56,908 bases of DNA from Betaproteobacteria bacterium (GTDB lineage Bacteria > Pseudomonadota > Gammaproteobacteria > Burkholderiales > SG8-41). The stretch's first letter is position 1; the number at the start of each line of letters is the position of its first letter. The stretch lies in contig CANJQI010000008.1 in NCBI GenBank assembly GCA_947476215.1, forward strand, positions 1-56,908. Direction: 5' to 3'. Position numbers and translations under genes: made by a program. The notes beneath the pieces are model-generated. The model was not told the origin of the DNA. It worked only from the letters and a program-made list of their open reading frames with translations, and did not search any database. This document shows positions 48,993 through 56,908 of this stretch, piece after piece.

Positions 48993-49005
48993 AGAAGAAA
49001 ATTAG

Positions 49006-50139
49006 ATGAAAATACTTACGGTTTTCGGCACACGACCTGAGGCCATAAAAATGGCGCCCCTAGTCGCTGCCCTTAAGGCAGATCGTAGGTTCGAGGCGCG
49101 CCTTTGCGTAACGGCGCAGCACCGTGAAATGCTTGATCAAGTCTTGACCCTTTTTGAACTGACCCCTGACTTTGACCTAGATATCATGAAGGAAAACCAA
49201 AGGCTAACTGAAATAACCTCCCTAATTTTGAGGGGAATGGAAGGTGTATTTGCGACCTTTAGACCGGATATGGTCTTAGTGCATGGAGATACGGCCACGA
49301 CCTTTGCAGCGAGTCTGGCCGCGTACTATCAGAAGATACCTGTCGGCCATGTCGAAGCTGGGCTTCGCACCGGCGACCTGTATTCGCCCTGGCCCGAGGA
49401 GGCGAACCGGAAGTTAACCGGTGTGCTTGCGGCGCTGAATTTTGCACCAACTGACGCCGCTCGTGAAAATCTTCTACGCGAAGGCGTGGAAGGTAGTCGG
49501 ATTTTTGTCACAGGCAACACGGTAATCGATGCGTTGCTACAAGTAGTTGCAAAGCTAAAAGCAAGCCAAACCCTGCAGGCGGAATTTCAAAGGAAATATT
49601 CTTTTCTTCCAGAAAATCATCGAATTATTCTAGTTACCGGTCACAGACGTGAAAACTTTGGCGGCGGCTTCGAGCGAATCTGTCACGCGCTCATGGACAC
49701 CGCACGTGCGTTCTCAGATGTTGAGTTGGTCTATCCGGTACATCTGAACCCGAATGTACGCGAGCCGGTCGGTCGGTTGTTGGCGGGCTTCAGGAATATA
49801 CATTTGATCGAGCCGCTCGAATATCTTCAGTTCGTTTACTTGATGGATCGTGCCTACTTAATTGTTACGGATTCGGGCGGAATTCAAGAGGAGGCACCTT
49901 CTCTAGGAAAGCCTGTTCTGGTCATGCGCGACACCACTGAGCGACCCGAGGCTGTTGCAGCCGGCACGGTGCAGTTGGTGGGGACTGATACCGCTGCAAT
50001 TAGGGGTGGTATTCATCGCTTACTGACGGACGCTACTGCGTATCACACCATGAGCTTTGCTCACAACCCTTATGGCGACGGGAAAGCATGTCAACGCATC
50101 CTGGACGCGCTGGCCGCCGAACACACAACACATGTATGA
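49006..50139 (+). CDS. wecB: UDP-N-acetylglucosamine 2-epimerase (non-hydrolysing)
   Basis: [93 protein letters not shown]. Confidence 0.95.
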   Translation: MKILTVFGTRPEAIKMAPLVAALKADRRFEARLCVTAQHREMLDQVLTLFELTPDFDLDIMKENQRLTEITSLILRGMEGVFATFRPDMVLVHGDTATTFAASLAAYYQKIPVGHVEAGLRTGDLYSPWPEEANRKLTGVLAALNFAPTDAARENLLREGVEGSRIFVTGNTVIDALLQVVAKLKASQTLQAEFQRKYSFLPENHRIILVTGHRRENFGGGFERICHALMDTARAFSDVELVYPVHLNPNVREPVGRLLAGFRNIHLIEPLEYLQFVYLMDRAYLIVTDSGGIQEEAPSLGKPVLVMRDTTERPEAVAAGTVQLVGTDTAAIRGGIHRLLTDATAYHTMSFAHNPYGDGKACQRILDALAAEHTTHV

Positions 50140-50152
50140 AGGACTAAACTGT

Positions 50153-51421
50153 ATGGCGTTTGAAACAATTTCCGTGATCGGTTTGGGCTATATCGGGCTG
50201 CCAACGGCTGCGGTTTTTGCCTCACGAAAAAAGAAGGTGATTGGCGTGGATGTTAATCAACGTGCGGTGGACACCATAAATCGAGGTGAGGTTCATATCG
50301 TTGAACCAGATCTCGATATGGTGGTAAGGGCGGTGGTGACCGAGGGTTATCTTCGCGCTACCACGCAGGCTGAACCCGCCGATGCCTTCTTGATTGCAGT
50401 TCCAACACCGTTCACTGTCGAACACGCACCTGATCTGCGCTTTATAGAGTCGGCCTGCATTTCAATTGCGCCGGTATTGAAGCCCGGCAACCTGGTAATT
50501 CTGGAGTCCACTTCACCGGTTGGCACTACCGAACAGATCGCCGCCTGGTTGAGCAGGGCGCGACCTGATCTGCGCTTTCCGAAAGACTGCGGTGAGAGTT
50601 CAGACATTCGCATTGCATATTGTCCGGAACGCGTTTTGCCGGGGAACGTGCTGCGCGAGTTGGTACAAAATGACCGCGTTATCGGAGGCATGACGCCTAG
50701 GTGCTCGCAGGCTGCTATCGCGCTTTACAAGACTTTTGTGCTTGGCGAATGCTTTGTCGCCACCGCGCGGACGGCCGAGATGTGCAAGCTGACTGAAAAC
50801 AGCTTCAGGGACGTGAACATCGCCTTCGCGAACGAGCTCTCCATCATCTGTGAACGATTGGAAATCAATGTTTGGGAGCTGATAAAGCTGGCCAACCGCC
50901 ATCCTCGGGTGAATATTCTGCAGCCAGGGCCCGGTGTGGGTGGTCACTGCATCGCGGTAGACCCTTGGTTTATTGTCAGCAAGACGCCTGACCTGGCACG
51001 CCTGATTCGCACTGCGCGCGAAGTAAATGATGCAAAACCAGAGTGGATCATCAATCGCGTCAAGCTGGCCGTTGCTGAACACCTCCAAGCACATCCGGAC
51101 AAGACCGCAAAAGAATTGACTCTGGCGTGCCTTGGCCTGGCGTTCAAGCCCGACATTGATGACTTAAGGGAAAGTCCCGCTTTGGCGATTACCAAGACAC
51201 TCGCTATTCATCACCCGGGACGCGTGCTGGCAGTTGAGCCAAACGTGAAAATATTGCCTGCCGAGTTGATTGACGCAGGCGCCGTTTTGGTGGATGCCGA
51301 CGTAGCGCTGTCGAGTGCGGACATCGTATTGGCGTTAGTGGCGCATCACAGCTTCAAAGAGTTGTCACCATTCGCACCGCAGGGTAAGGCAGTGATTGAT
51401 GCGTGTGGGCTATGGCGCTGA
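50153..51421 (+). CDS. wecC: UDP-N-acetyl-D-mannosamine dehydrogenase
   Basis: ISVIGLGYIGLPTAAVFASRKKKVIGVDVNQRAVDTINRGE; STSPVGTTEQIAAWL; KLTENSFRDVNIAFANEL; PGPGVGGHCIAVDPWF; start moved from 50057 to 50153. Confidence 0.93.
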   Translation: MAFETISVIGLGYIGLPTAAVFASRKKKVIGVDVNQRAVDTINRGEVHIVEPDLDMVVRAVVTEGYLRATTQAEPADAFLIAVPTPFTVEHAPDLRFIESACISIAPVLKPGNLVILESTSPVGTTEQIAAWLSRARPDLRFPKDCGESSDIRIAYCPERVLPGNVLRELVQNDRVIGGMTPRCSQAAIALYKTFVLGECFVATARTAEMCKLTENSFRDVNIAFANELSIICERLEINVWELIKLANRHPRVNILQPGPGVGGHCIAVDPWFIVSKTPDLARLIRTAREVNDAKPEWIINRVKLAVAEHLQAHPDKTAKELTLACLGLAFKPDIDDLRESPALAITKTLAIHHPGRVLAVEPNVKILPAELIDAGAVLVDADVALSSADIVLALVAHHSFKELSPFAPQGKAVIDACGLWR

Positions 51422-51430
51422 GATTTTAAG

Positions 51431-53059
51431 TTGAAGCTCGGTCGATTGCTGAGAACTGTACGGCATCTGCGGCCTGTACAGGTTTATGGAAGGCTGTGGC
51501 ATCGTTTCTATCGACCTCACCCGGATCTGCGGCTCGCTCCGGCCGTTCGAGCGCAAACCGGCTTCTGGCATCAAAGTGCATCACACCTGCCCTCCATGGC
51601 TGGCGCTTTTGTATTCGAATTTTTGAATGAGACTGGCCGGGTGCAGACGGCTGAGGATTGGCGTGATCCGCGGCGGACCAAGCTGTGGCTCTATAACTTG
51701 CATTATTTTGACGATCTCAATGCACAGTCGGCGACAGCACGCACAGCGTGGCATCGGGCGTTGATTTCACGTTGGGTTACAGAAAATCCCCCAGGTTTTG
51801 GCAACGCGTGGGAACCCTATCCGACGTCTATACGAATCGTGAATTGGGTTAAGTGGGCGCTGGCGGGCAATCGACTGGAACCAGAGTGGGTCCAGAGCTT
51901 GGCTGTTCAGACGCGTTGGTTGCGAAGGCGGTTGGAGTGGCATCTGTTGGGGAATCATCTTTTTGCAAACGCAAAGGCGCTCATTTTTGCGGGGCTATTT
52001 TTCGATGGAGATGAGGCTCGGGAATGGCTACAGCTAGGGCTGCGGATACTGCATAAGGAAATACCTGAGCAAATTCTGGCCGATGGTGGACATTTTGAAC
52101 TCAGTCCGATGTATCACGCCATCATTCTGGAGGATCTGCTGGATCTCGTGAACGCAGGTGGAGCATGGCCAGGCGGGCTTCCAGGCAAGATGGTAGAGGA
52201 GTGGTTCCCGGTTGCATCACACATGATGCGATGGCTAGAAGGATTGAGTCACCCGGACGGCGACGTCGCTTTCTTTAACGATGCAGCATTTGGCATTGCC
52301 CCGACGCATGCGGATCTGAAAGCGTACGCAAATCGGTTGAACGTTGCTGCGCCAATATCTATCCAGAATTCTCCTGTCTCACTCTTTCCTGAATCGGGTT
52401 ACGTCCGCCTGGAGCGCGGCGACGCCGTGGCACTGCTGGATGTGGCTCGAGTCGGAGCCCCGTATCTGCCAGGGCACGCCCACGCTGATACGCTATCGTT
52501 CGAGCTGTCTCTATTCGGCAACCGGGTAATTGTAAATTCCGGTACCTCTCAGTACGGCCTCGGAACAGAACGGTTGCGCCAACGGGGCACAGCAGCCCAC
52601 AACACGCTTACGGTGAATGGACATGACTCTTCGGAAGTGTGGAGCGGCTTTCGCGTGGGCCGCCGCGCGCGGCCGTTCGATCTGCGGATCACCGATGTTG
52701 ATGAGACTGCGATCGTAAATTGCTCACATGATGGTTACCAAAAACTGCCAGGGCGACCAGTGCATAATCGAGAATGGCGCCTGAGATCGAACTGCCTTTG
52801 CGTCATTGATCGAGTCAGTGGTACGTTCGAACAGGCCATTGCGCGTTTCCATTTTCATCCGACCGTCGAACTTCTGCCCGAGCAGGCATTGCGCCTGCCG
52901 ACCGGCGAGTGTGCGCAGTGGTCAGTTGATGGCGGAACGCCAAGAATCGTACATACGTTATGGCATCCGGAATTTGGGGCTTCGCAATCGAACAGGTGCC
53001 TCGAAATTGAATATGAGCGGCCAGAAATAAGCTTTACACTGCGCTGGCGGCAGATTTGA
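51431..53059 (+). CDS. Heparinase II/III-like (alginate lyase superfamily) protein
   Basis: WLYNLHYFDDLNA; GNAWEPYPTSIRIVNWVKWAL; LEWHLLGNHLFANAKALIFAGLFF; GGHFELSPMYHAIILEDLLDL; GHAHADTLSFELSLFGNRVIVNSGTSQYG; TTG start. Confidence 0.9.
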   Translation: MKLGRLLRTVRHLRPVQVYGRLWHRFYRPHPDLRLAPAVRAQTGFWHQSASHLPSMAGAFVFEFLNETGRVQTAEDWRDPRRTKLWLYNLHYFDDLNAQSATARTAWHRALISRWVTENPPGFGNAWEPYPTSIRIVNWVKWALAGNRLEPEWVQSLAVQTRWLRRRLEWHLLGNHLFANAKALIFAGLFFDGDEAREWLQLGLRILHKEIPEQILADGGHFELSPMYHAIILEDLLDLVNAGGAWPGGLPGKMVEEWFPVASHMMRWLEGLSHPDGDVAFFNDAAFGIAPTHADLKAYANRLNVAAPISIQNSPVSLFPESGYVRLERGDAVALLDVARVGAPYLPGHAHADTLSFELSLFGNRVIVNSGTSQYGLGTERLRQRGTAAHNTLTVNGHDSSEVWSGFRVGRRARPFDLRITDVDETAIVNCSHDGYQKLPGRPVHNREWRLRSNCLCVIDRVSGTFEQAIARFHFHPTVELLPEQALRLPTGECAQWSVDGGTPRIVHTLWHPEFGASQSNRCLEIEYERPEISFTLRWRQI

Positions 53060-54249
53060 ACATTCTCATTCTAAGTTTCTACTTCCGTCCCGATTTGAGT
53101 GCAGGGTCTTTTCGAGCCACGGCGTTGGTCGATACACTCTGCAAAATCGTACCCCCCAACACGCAGATCGATGTAATCACTACATTGCCCAATCGATATC
53201 ATTCCTTCTCCGCGGATGCACCTCTGGTAGAACAGCAGCCCGGCTTGCGGATATCACGCATTTCATTGCCAAAGCACCACGGCGGCATGCTGGATCAGTC
53301 GAGAGCATTCCTTACTTACTTTTTTGGTGCCCTCCGACAGGTTGCCGGGAAGGATTACGACCTAGTGTTCGTTACATCAGGTCGGCTTATGTCGACCGTA
53401 TTGGGTGCTTTTATTTCACGTTGGAAGTACGCCATACTCTATCTCGATATCAGGGACATATTTGTCGACACGATCAAAGATGTGTTACCGCGCCGGTTCT
53501 CCTGGGCCATACTGCCGGCTTTCTCATTATTGGAACGCTGGGCAGTCAACCGCGCTGATAAAGTGAACCTGGTCTCGCGGGGTTTTGCCGAGTACTTCAG
53601 TGCTCGCTATCCGCTTAAGCGATTCTCCTATTTCACCAACGGAATCGACAACGAGTTTCTTGCGGCTGCTCCTACACATCCGTCCATCCCTGTAGATCTT
53701 GCACTCAACCGAACCCTTAACGTGGTATACGCCGGCAATCTTGGAGACGGGCAGGGCCTGCACGCGATCTTGCCTGCGCTTGCCAAAGCAATGGGAACAC
53801 GTGTCCGCTTCAGGATTATCGGAGACGGAAGCCGCAAACCTCTCCTGGAGGCTTTGCTGACAGAACATGGCGTGACGAACGTAGAGTTGTGTTTGCCCGT
53901 CAAACGGGATGAATTGCTTGAAGCGTATCGCTCCGCAGACGTTCTTTTCTTACATTTGAACGACTATGAGGCCTTCAAGAAAGTGCTGCCTTCAAAGTTG
54001 TTTGAGTATGCGGCATTGGGCAAACCTATCTGGGCTGGCGTCGCAGGGTATGCGGCACAGTTCGCGATAGCCGAGATCAGCAACGCCGCTGTTTTTTATC
54101 CATGCGATGTCCCGGGAGCCATGCGTGCATTTTCGACTTTGAAGATTCAGGATATTCCTCGCGACGCTTTCATTGGGAAATATGCAAGATCAAAAATTAA
54201 CCTGGAGATGGGGGCTGATATTCTCAGTGTTGCCCGCGGGGAGTCGTGA
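53056..54249 (+). CDS. Glycosyltransferase family 4 (WbuB-like)
   Basis: NILILSFYFRPDLSAGSFRATALVDTL; YAGNLGDGQGLHAILPALAKAMGTRVRFRIIGDG; VLPSKLFEYAALGKPIWAGVAG; 4-bp overlap; GTG/TTG-type start. Confidence 0.88.
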   Translation: MNILILSFYFRPDLSAGSFRATALVDTLCKIVPPNTQIDVITTLPNRYHSFSADAPLVEQQPGLRISRISLPKHHGGMLDQSRAFLTYFFGALRQVAGKDYDLVFVTSGRLMSTVLGAFISRWKYAILYLDIRDIFVDTIKDVLPRRFSWAILPAFSLLERWAVNRADKVNLVSRGFAEYFSARYPLKRFSYFTNGIDNEFLAAAPTHPSIPVDLALNRTLNVVYAGNLGDGQGLHAILPALAKAMGTRVRFRIIGDGSRKPLLEALLTEHGVTNVELCLPVKRDELLEAYRSADVLFLHLNDYEAFKKVLPSKLFEYAALGKPIWAGVAGYAAQFAIAEISNAAVFYPCDVPGAMRAFSTLKIQDIPRDAFIGKYARSKINLEMGADILSVARGES

Positions 54250-54293
54250 TATGCAATCCGCCACTTCCGTAGTCGGCGCAAGAAAGGACTGCT

Positions 54294-55205
54294 ATGACAG
54301 GTAAACCGGAAATGATGTTGGTAACTGGAGTATCCGGCCATTCGGGACGCCTGTTTGCCGAGCGTTTGGCACGGGAGCGATACTCAGGCGCCCTGCGTTG
54401 CGCGCTGCGGCCTTCCAGCGATGCAGGCTTTCTTGCAAAGACCGCATTGAATTATTCGGTGGCGATCGGCGATATCACCGACCCCACGTTTCTTGATGAA
54501 GTGATGAAGGGCGTCGACACCGTTCTTCACATCGCGAATACAAGATTCTCCGAGAAAATTATCGCGTCGGCCATACGCAACAAAGTTCGCTGGGCGATCC
54601 TCGTGCATACCACCGGACGCTATTCCAAGTTCAAGAGCGCGGCGGAGGATTACATAAGAATCGAGGACGGTATCTTAGGGCTGCGGGACAAGATCGCCGT
54701 TACGATCCTCCGTCCAACAATGATCTACGGCAGTTCAAGAGACCAGAACATGTTCAAACTGGTCGACTATCTTTGTCGGCACAAATTCTTCCCGATATTC
54801 GGCAATGGGAAGAATCTGATGCAGCCCGTGCTCGCTCAGGATCTCGCCAACGCCTATTTCGACGTGCTTTCAAATCGCGAGATCACTATGAACCGCGAGT
54901 ACAACCTGTCGGGTAAGGAGCCCATCAGTTACATCGACATCGTGCGCACGGTCTCCCGAGCGCTGGGGAGGAGTAACGTCATGGTGCCTGTACCGATGTG
55001 GCTCTCACTGCTTGGCGCGAGGGCGTACAACGCAGTGTCCAGCAAGGCGATAATCAGCGTCGAGCAGGTTTTGCGTATGAACGAAGACAAGGTGTTTTCC
55101 CACGAAGCCGCTTCCAGTGACTTCGGATACACCCCAAAGGGTTTCGAGGAAGGCATTCGCGGTGAGGTGGAGGAATATCTGCAGGGCAAGAGGTCACCCT
55201 TCTGA
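54294..55205 (+). CDS. NAD-dependent epimerase/dehydratase/reductase (SDR)
   Basis: MLVTGVSGHSGRLFAERLARERYSGALRCALRPSSDAGFL; DTVLHIANTRFSEKIIASAIRN; VTILRPTMIYGSSRDQNMFKLVDYL. Confidence 0.87.
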   Translation: MTGKPEMMLVTGVSGHSGRLFAERLARERYSGALRCALRPSSDAGFLAKTALNYSVAIGDITDPTFLDEVMKGVDTVLHIANTRFSEKIIASAIRNKVRWAILVHTTGRYSKFKSAAEDYIRIEDGILGLRDKIAVTILRPTMIYGSSRDQNMFKLVDYLCRHKFFPIFGNGKNLMQPVLAQDLANAYFDVLSNREITMNREYNLSGKEPISYIDIVRTVSRALGRSNVMVPVPMWLSLLGARAYNAVSSKAIISVEQVLRMNEDKVFSHEAASSDFGYTPKGFEEGIRGEVEEYLQGKRSPF

Positions 55206-56908
55206 TGCGCGGTAAACCCCTAGCCTTCATTTTTCTCGGCCTGCTCGCCGCCCTCGTAGCCTTCGTCGCATTCTTCATCCGCGGCGCCCCACTTTACTAT
55301 CCTCATGCGATCCTCGAAGCCCCTGGCAAGCTGCAGTTAACGTTTTTGCGCGCCGGCCTTCCGAGCGCAACGGACTGCGAAGCCGCCGTTGCCTCTATTA
55401 CCAACCTGGTTCAAGCGGCCTGTCCAACCTGTCGTGTTCGGACGCGGCAATGCCTCACCACCCTCACTGCAGAGCAAAGCAATCTGTTTTCGGAAGAACC
55501 CCTCGAATCCCCGTCGGTTCGACTGGCCAACGGCACGGTGACCTTTTCGTCTCTTGATACTACTTTCGCGCTTAACGCTTGCCGCGAAAGTGAGCGGCAG
55601 TCCGCAAAAGGCGCGGGGCAAGTTTTTTGCTATCCGGCCGGAACAGTGCGCCCCTTGCATCACTTTGGCACCCCCTCGACATGGGAAAAGATCCGGTCCG
55701 ACCCGAAGGTCTGGTTTGCGCTCGCCGCTCTGGTCGTGGTTGGTGTCTCCTATATTTACGTGCGAAGCCGGGCCGCCGAACTGATCGCCGGCTTGCTCGC
55801 CTGGCCGCGGCGAAGAAAGCAGATGGCCATGCTCGTGGCGGATGTTCTGTCAATTCAAGTCACGCTTTGGCTGGCACTTGCGTTGCGTCTGGACACCTTC
55901 GCTGCCCTGCAGGGCGATGCAATCATGCTGCTTTTGTTAGGCCCTCTGCTCGCGGTACCCCTTTTTGTTGTATTCGGACTCTACCGTTCGATCATTCGGT
56001 ATCTGGGCATCCAGGCGATCTCGGCAATTGCCAAAGCCGTGCTTTCCTATGCCGCGCTGCTGGCGATTCTGGTGCACCTGCTTGGATTCGAAGGTGTTCC
56101 GCGTTCCGCGCTGGCGATTCATGCTTTGTTGGTGCTGTTGCTGATCGGAGCGGGGCGTGCCATGGCACGCAACTGGCTGCGTCAGTCGGCATTCTCGCAA
56201 GGCATGATACGCAGGAATGTCGTCATTTACGGCGCCGGGGCGGCCGGGATTCAGTTGGCGACCGCCCTCGCCTATAGCAATGAACTCAAGCCAGTCGCCT
56301 TTCTGGACGACGATGACAGATTGCACCGAACCCGCCTGGGCGAGCTGGTTGTATTCCCGCCTCAGCACCTGGCAGAACTCATCGACCGCCATCGTGTGAC
56401 GGAAGTACTACTCGCCATTCCTTCGACCTCCCGTCAGCGTCGCAGCGAGATCATCGAAGCGCTCGAGCGTCTGCCGGTTAAGGTACGAACTCTGCCTTCC
56501 TTGTCCGATCTTGCGGAAGGGAAAATAAAGACGGAGGATCTGCGCGAGGTGGAGATCGAAGACCTCCTGGGACGCGATTCGATTGCGCCGGTTGCGCGAT
56601 TGTTGCGGACCACGGTGTCGGGAAAATCTGTCATGGTGACCGGAGCCGGCGGCTCGATCGGTGCGGAGTTGTGCCTTCAGATCGCTGAGCTTCAGCCGGA
56701 ATATCTGGTGCTTTTCGAACAGTCCGAATTCGCCCTATACAGGATCGAACAGGAACTCATCCATCGCGCCGGATTGCTGCCGAATCGAAAAGCGAGAACC
56801 AGGTTTGTGCCCCTGCTAGGTTCGGTAACCGATCAGGCGAGGCTCGAGCGAGTAATTGCAACTTTCGGCGTCAAGACGATCTTCCATGCCGCCGCTTACA
56901 AGCACGTG
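55205..56908 (+). CDS. CapD/WbpM-like nucleoside-diphosphate-sugar 4,6-dehydratase, 3' truncated by window edge, with an N-terminal cysteine-containing membrane extension
   Basis: 568 codons open from ATG 55205 to window end (missed by ORF track because no stop): MRGKPLAFIFLGLLAALVAFVAFF...MAMLVADVLSIQVTLWLALALRLD...NVVIYGAGAAGIQLATALAYS...GKSVMVTGAGGSIGAELCLQIAELQPEYLVLFEQSEFALYRIEQEL...FHAAAYKHV. Confidence 0.88.
   Translation, partial: MRGKPLAFIFLGLLAALVAFVAFFIRGAPLYYPHAILEAPGKLQLTFLRAGLPSATDCEAAVASITNLVQAACPTCRVRTRQCLTTLTAEQSNLFSEEPLESPSVRLANGTVTFSSLDTTFALNACRESERQSAKGAGQVFCYPAGTVRPLHHFGTPSTWEKIRSDPKVWFALAALVVVGVSYIYVRSRAAELIAGLLAWPRRRKQMAMLVADVLSIQVTLWLALALRLDTFAALQGDAIMLLLLGPLLAVPLFVVFGLYRSIIRYLGIQAISAIAKAVLSYAALLAILVHLLGFEGVPRSALAIHALLVLLLIGAGRAMARNWLRQSAFSQGMIRRNVVIYGAGAAGIQLATALAYSNELKPVAFLDDDDRLHRTRLGELVVFPPQHLAELIDRHRVTEVLLAIPSTSRQRRSEIIEALERLPVKVRTLPSLSDLAEGKIKTEDLREVEIEDLLGRDSIAPVARLLRTTVSGKSVMVTGAGGSIGAELCLQIAELQPEYLVLFEQSEFALYRIEQELIHRAGLLPNRKARTRFVPLLGSVTDQARLERVIATFGVKTIFHAAAYKHV

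Noticed and set aside
53056-56908. Initiating sugar transferase (WcaJ/WbaP/WecA type) in the window
   Set aside because: Looked for the expected neighbour of the WbuB-like GT and SDR before the CapD-like gene but found none; may lie outside the window

Overview
The window is one long, almost entirely plus-strand surface-polysaccharide (O-antigen/EPS/glycan) locus, probably from a betaproteobacterium-like genome (inference from style only). It starts with the 3' end of an EPS-associated MarR-type regulator and an RfaH/NusG-like antiterminator. An exact GGCGGTAGCGTGC ops element follows 48 bp after rfaH. Then come a Wzz-type chain-length protein, a decayed IS4-family transposase, and a PglK/MsbA-like ABC flippase. 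Next are a NeuB/NeuC/aminotransferase/NeuA nonulosonate cassette and a full pseudaminic acid cassette (PseB, PseC, PseF, PseI and a PseG-GNAT-formyltransferase triple-domain protein). After these sit a Gfo/Idh/MocA-aminotransferase-GNAT trio and an amidotransferase module (WbpG-like, HisH, HisF-like, divergent second WbpG-like). The second half has putative surface-carbohydrate transferases, a GMC oxidoreductase, a single minus-strand SGNH hydrolase and an SxtJ/DUF5989/carbamoyltransferase module. It continues with CDP-glucose dehydratase genes, a Wzy-like membrane protein, LegB-like and nucleotidyltransferase genes, AsnB, a dead methyltransferase copy next to a live one, a bi-domain oxidoreductase, WecB/WecC, a heparinase-like protein, a GT4, an SDR, and a CapD/WbpM-like protein that runs off the window end and is absent from the ORF track. 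Leading candidates for novelty are the PseG-GNAT-formyltransferase fusion, the dual WbpG + HisH + cyclase-dead HisF module, the SxtJ/K carbamoylation module in a glycan locus, and the aminotransferase inside the Neu cassette. Family assignments come from reading the sequence and remembered family motifs; no searches were run.
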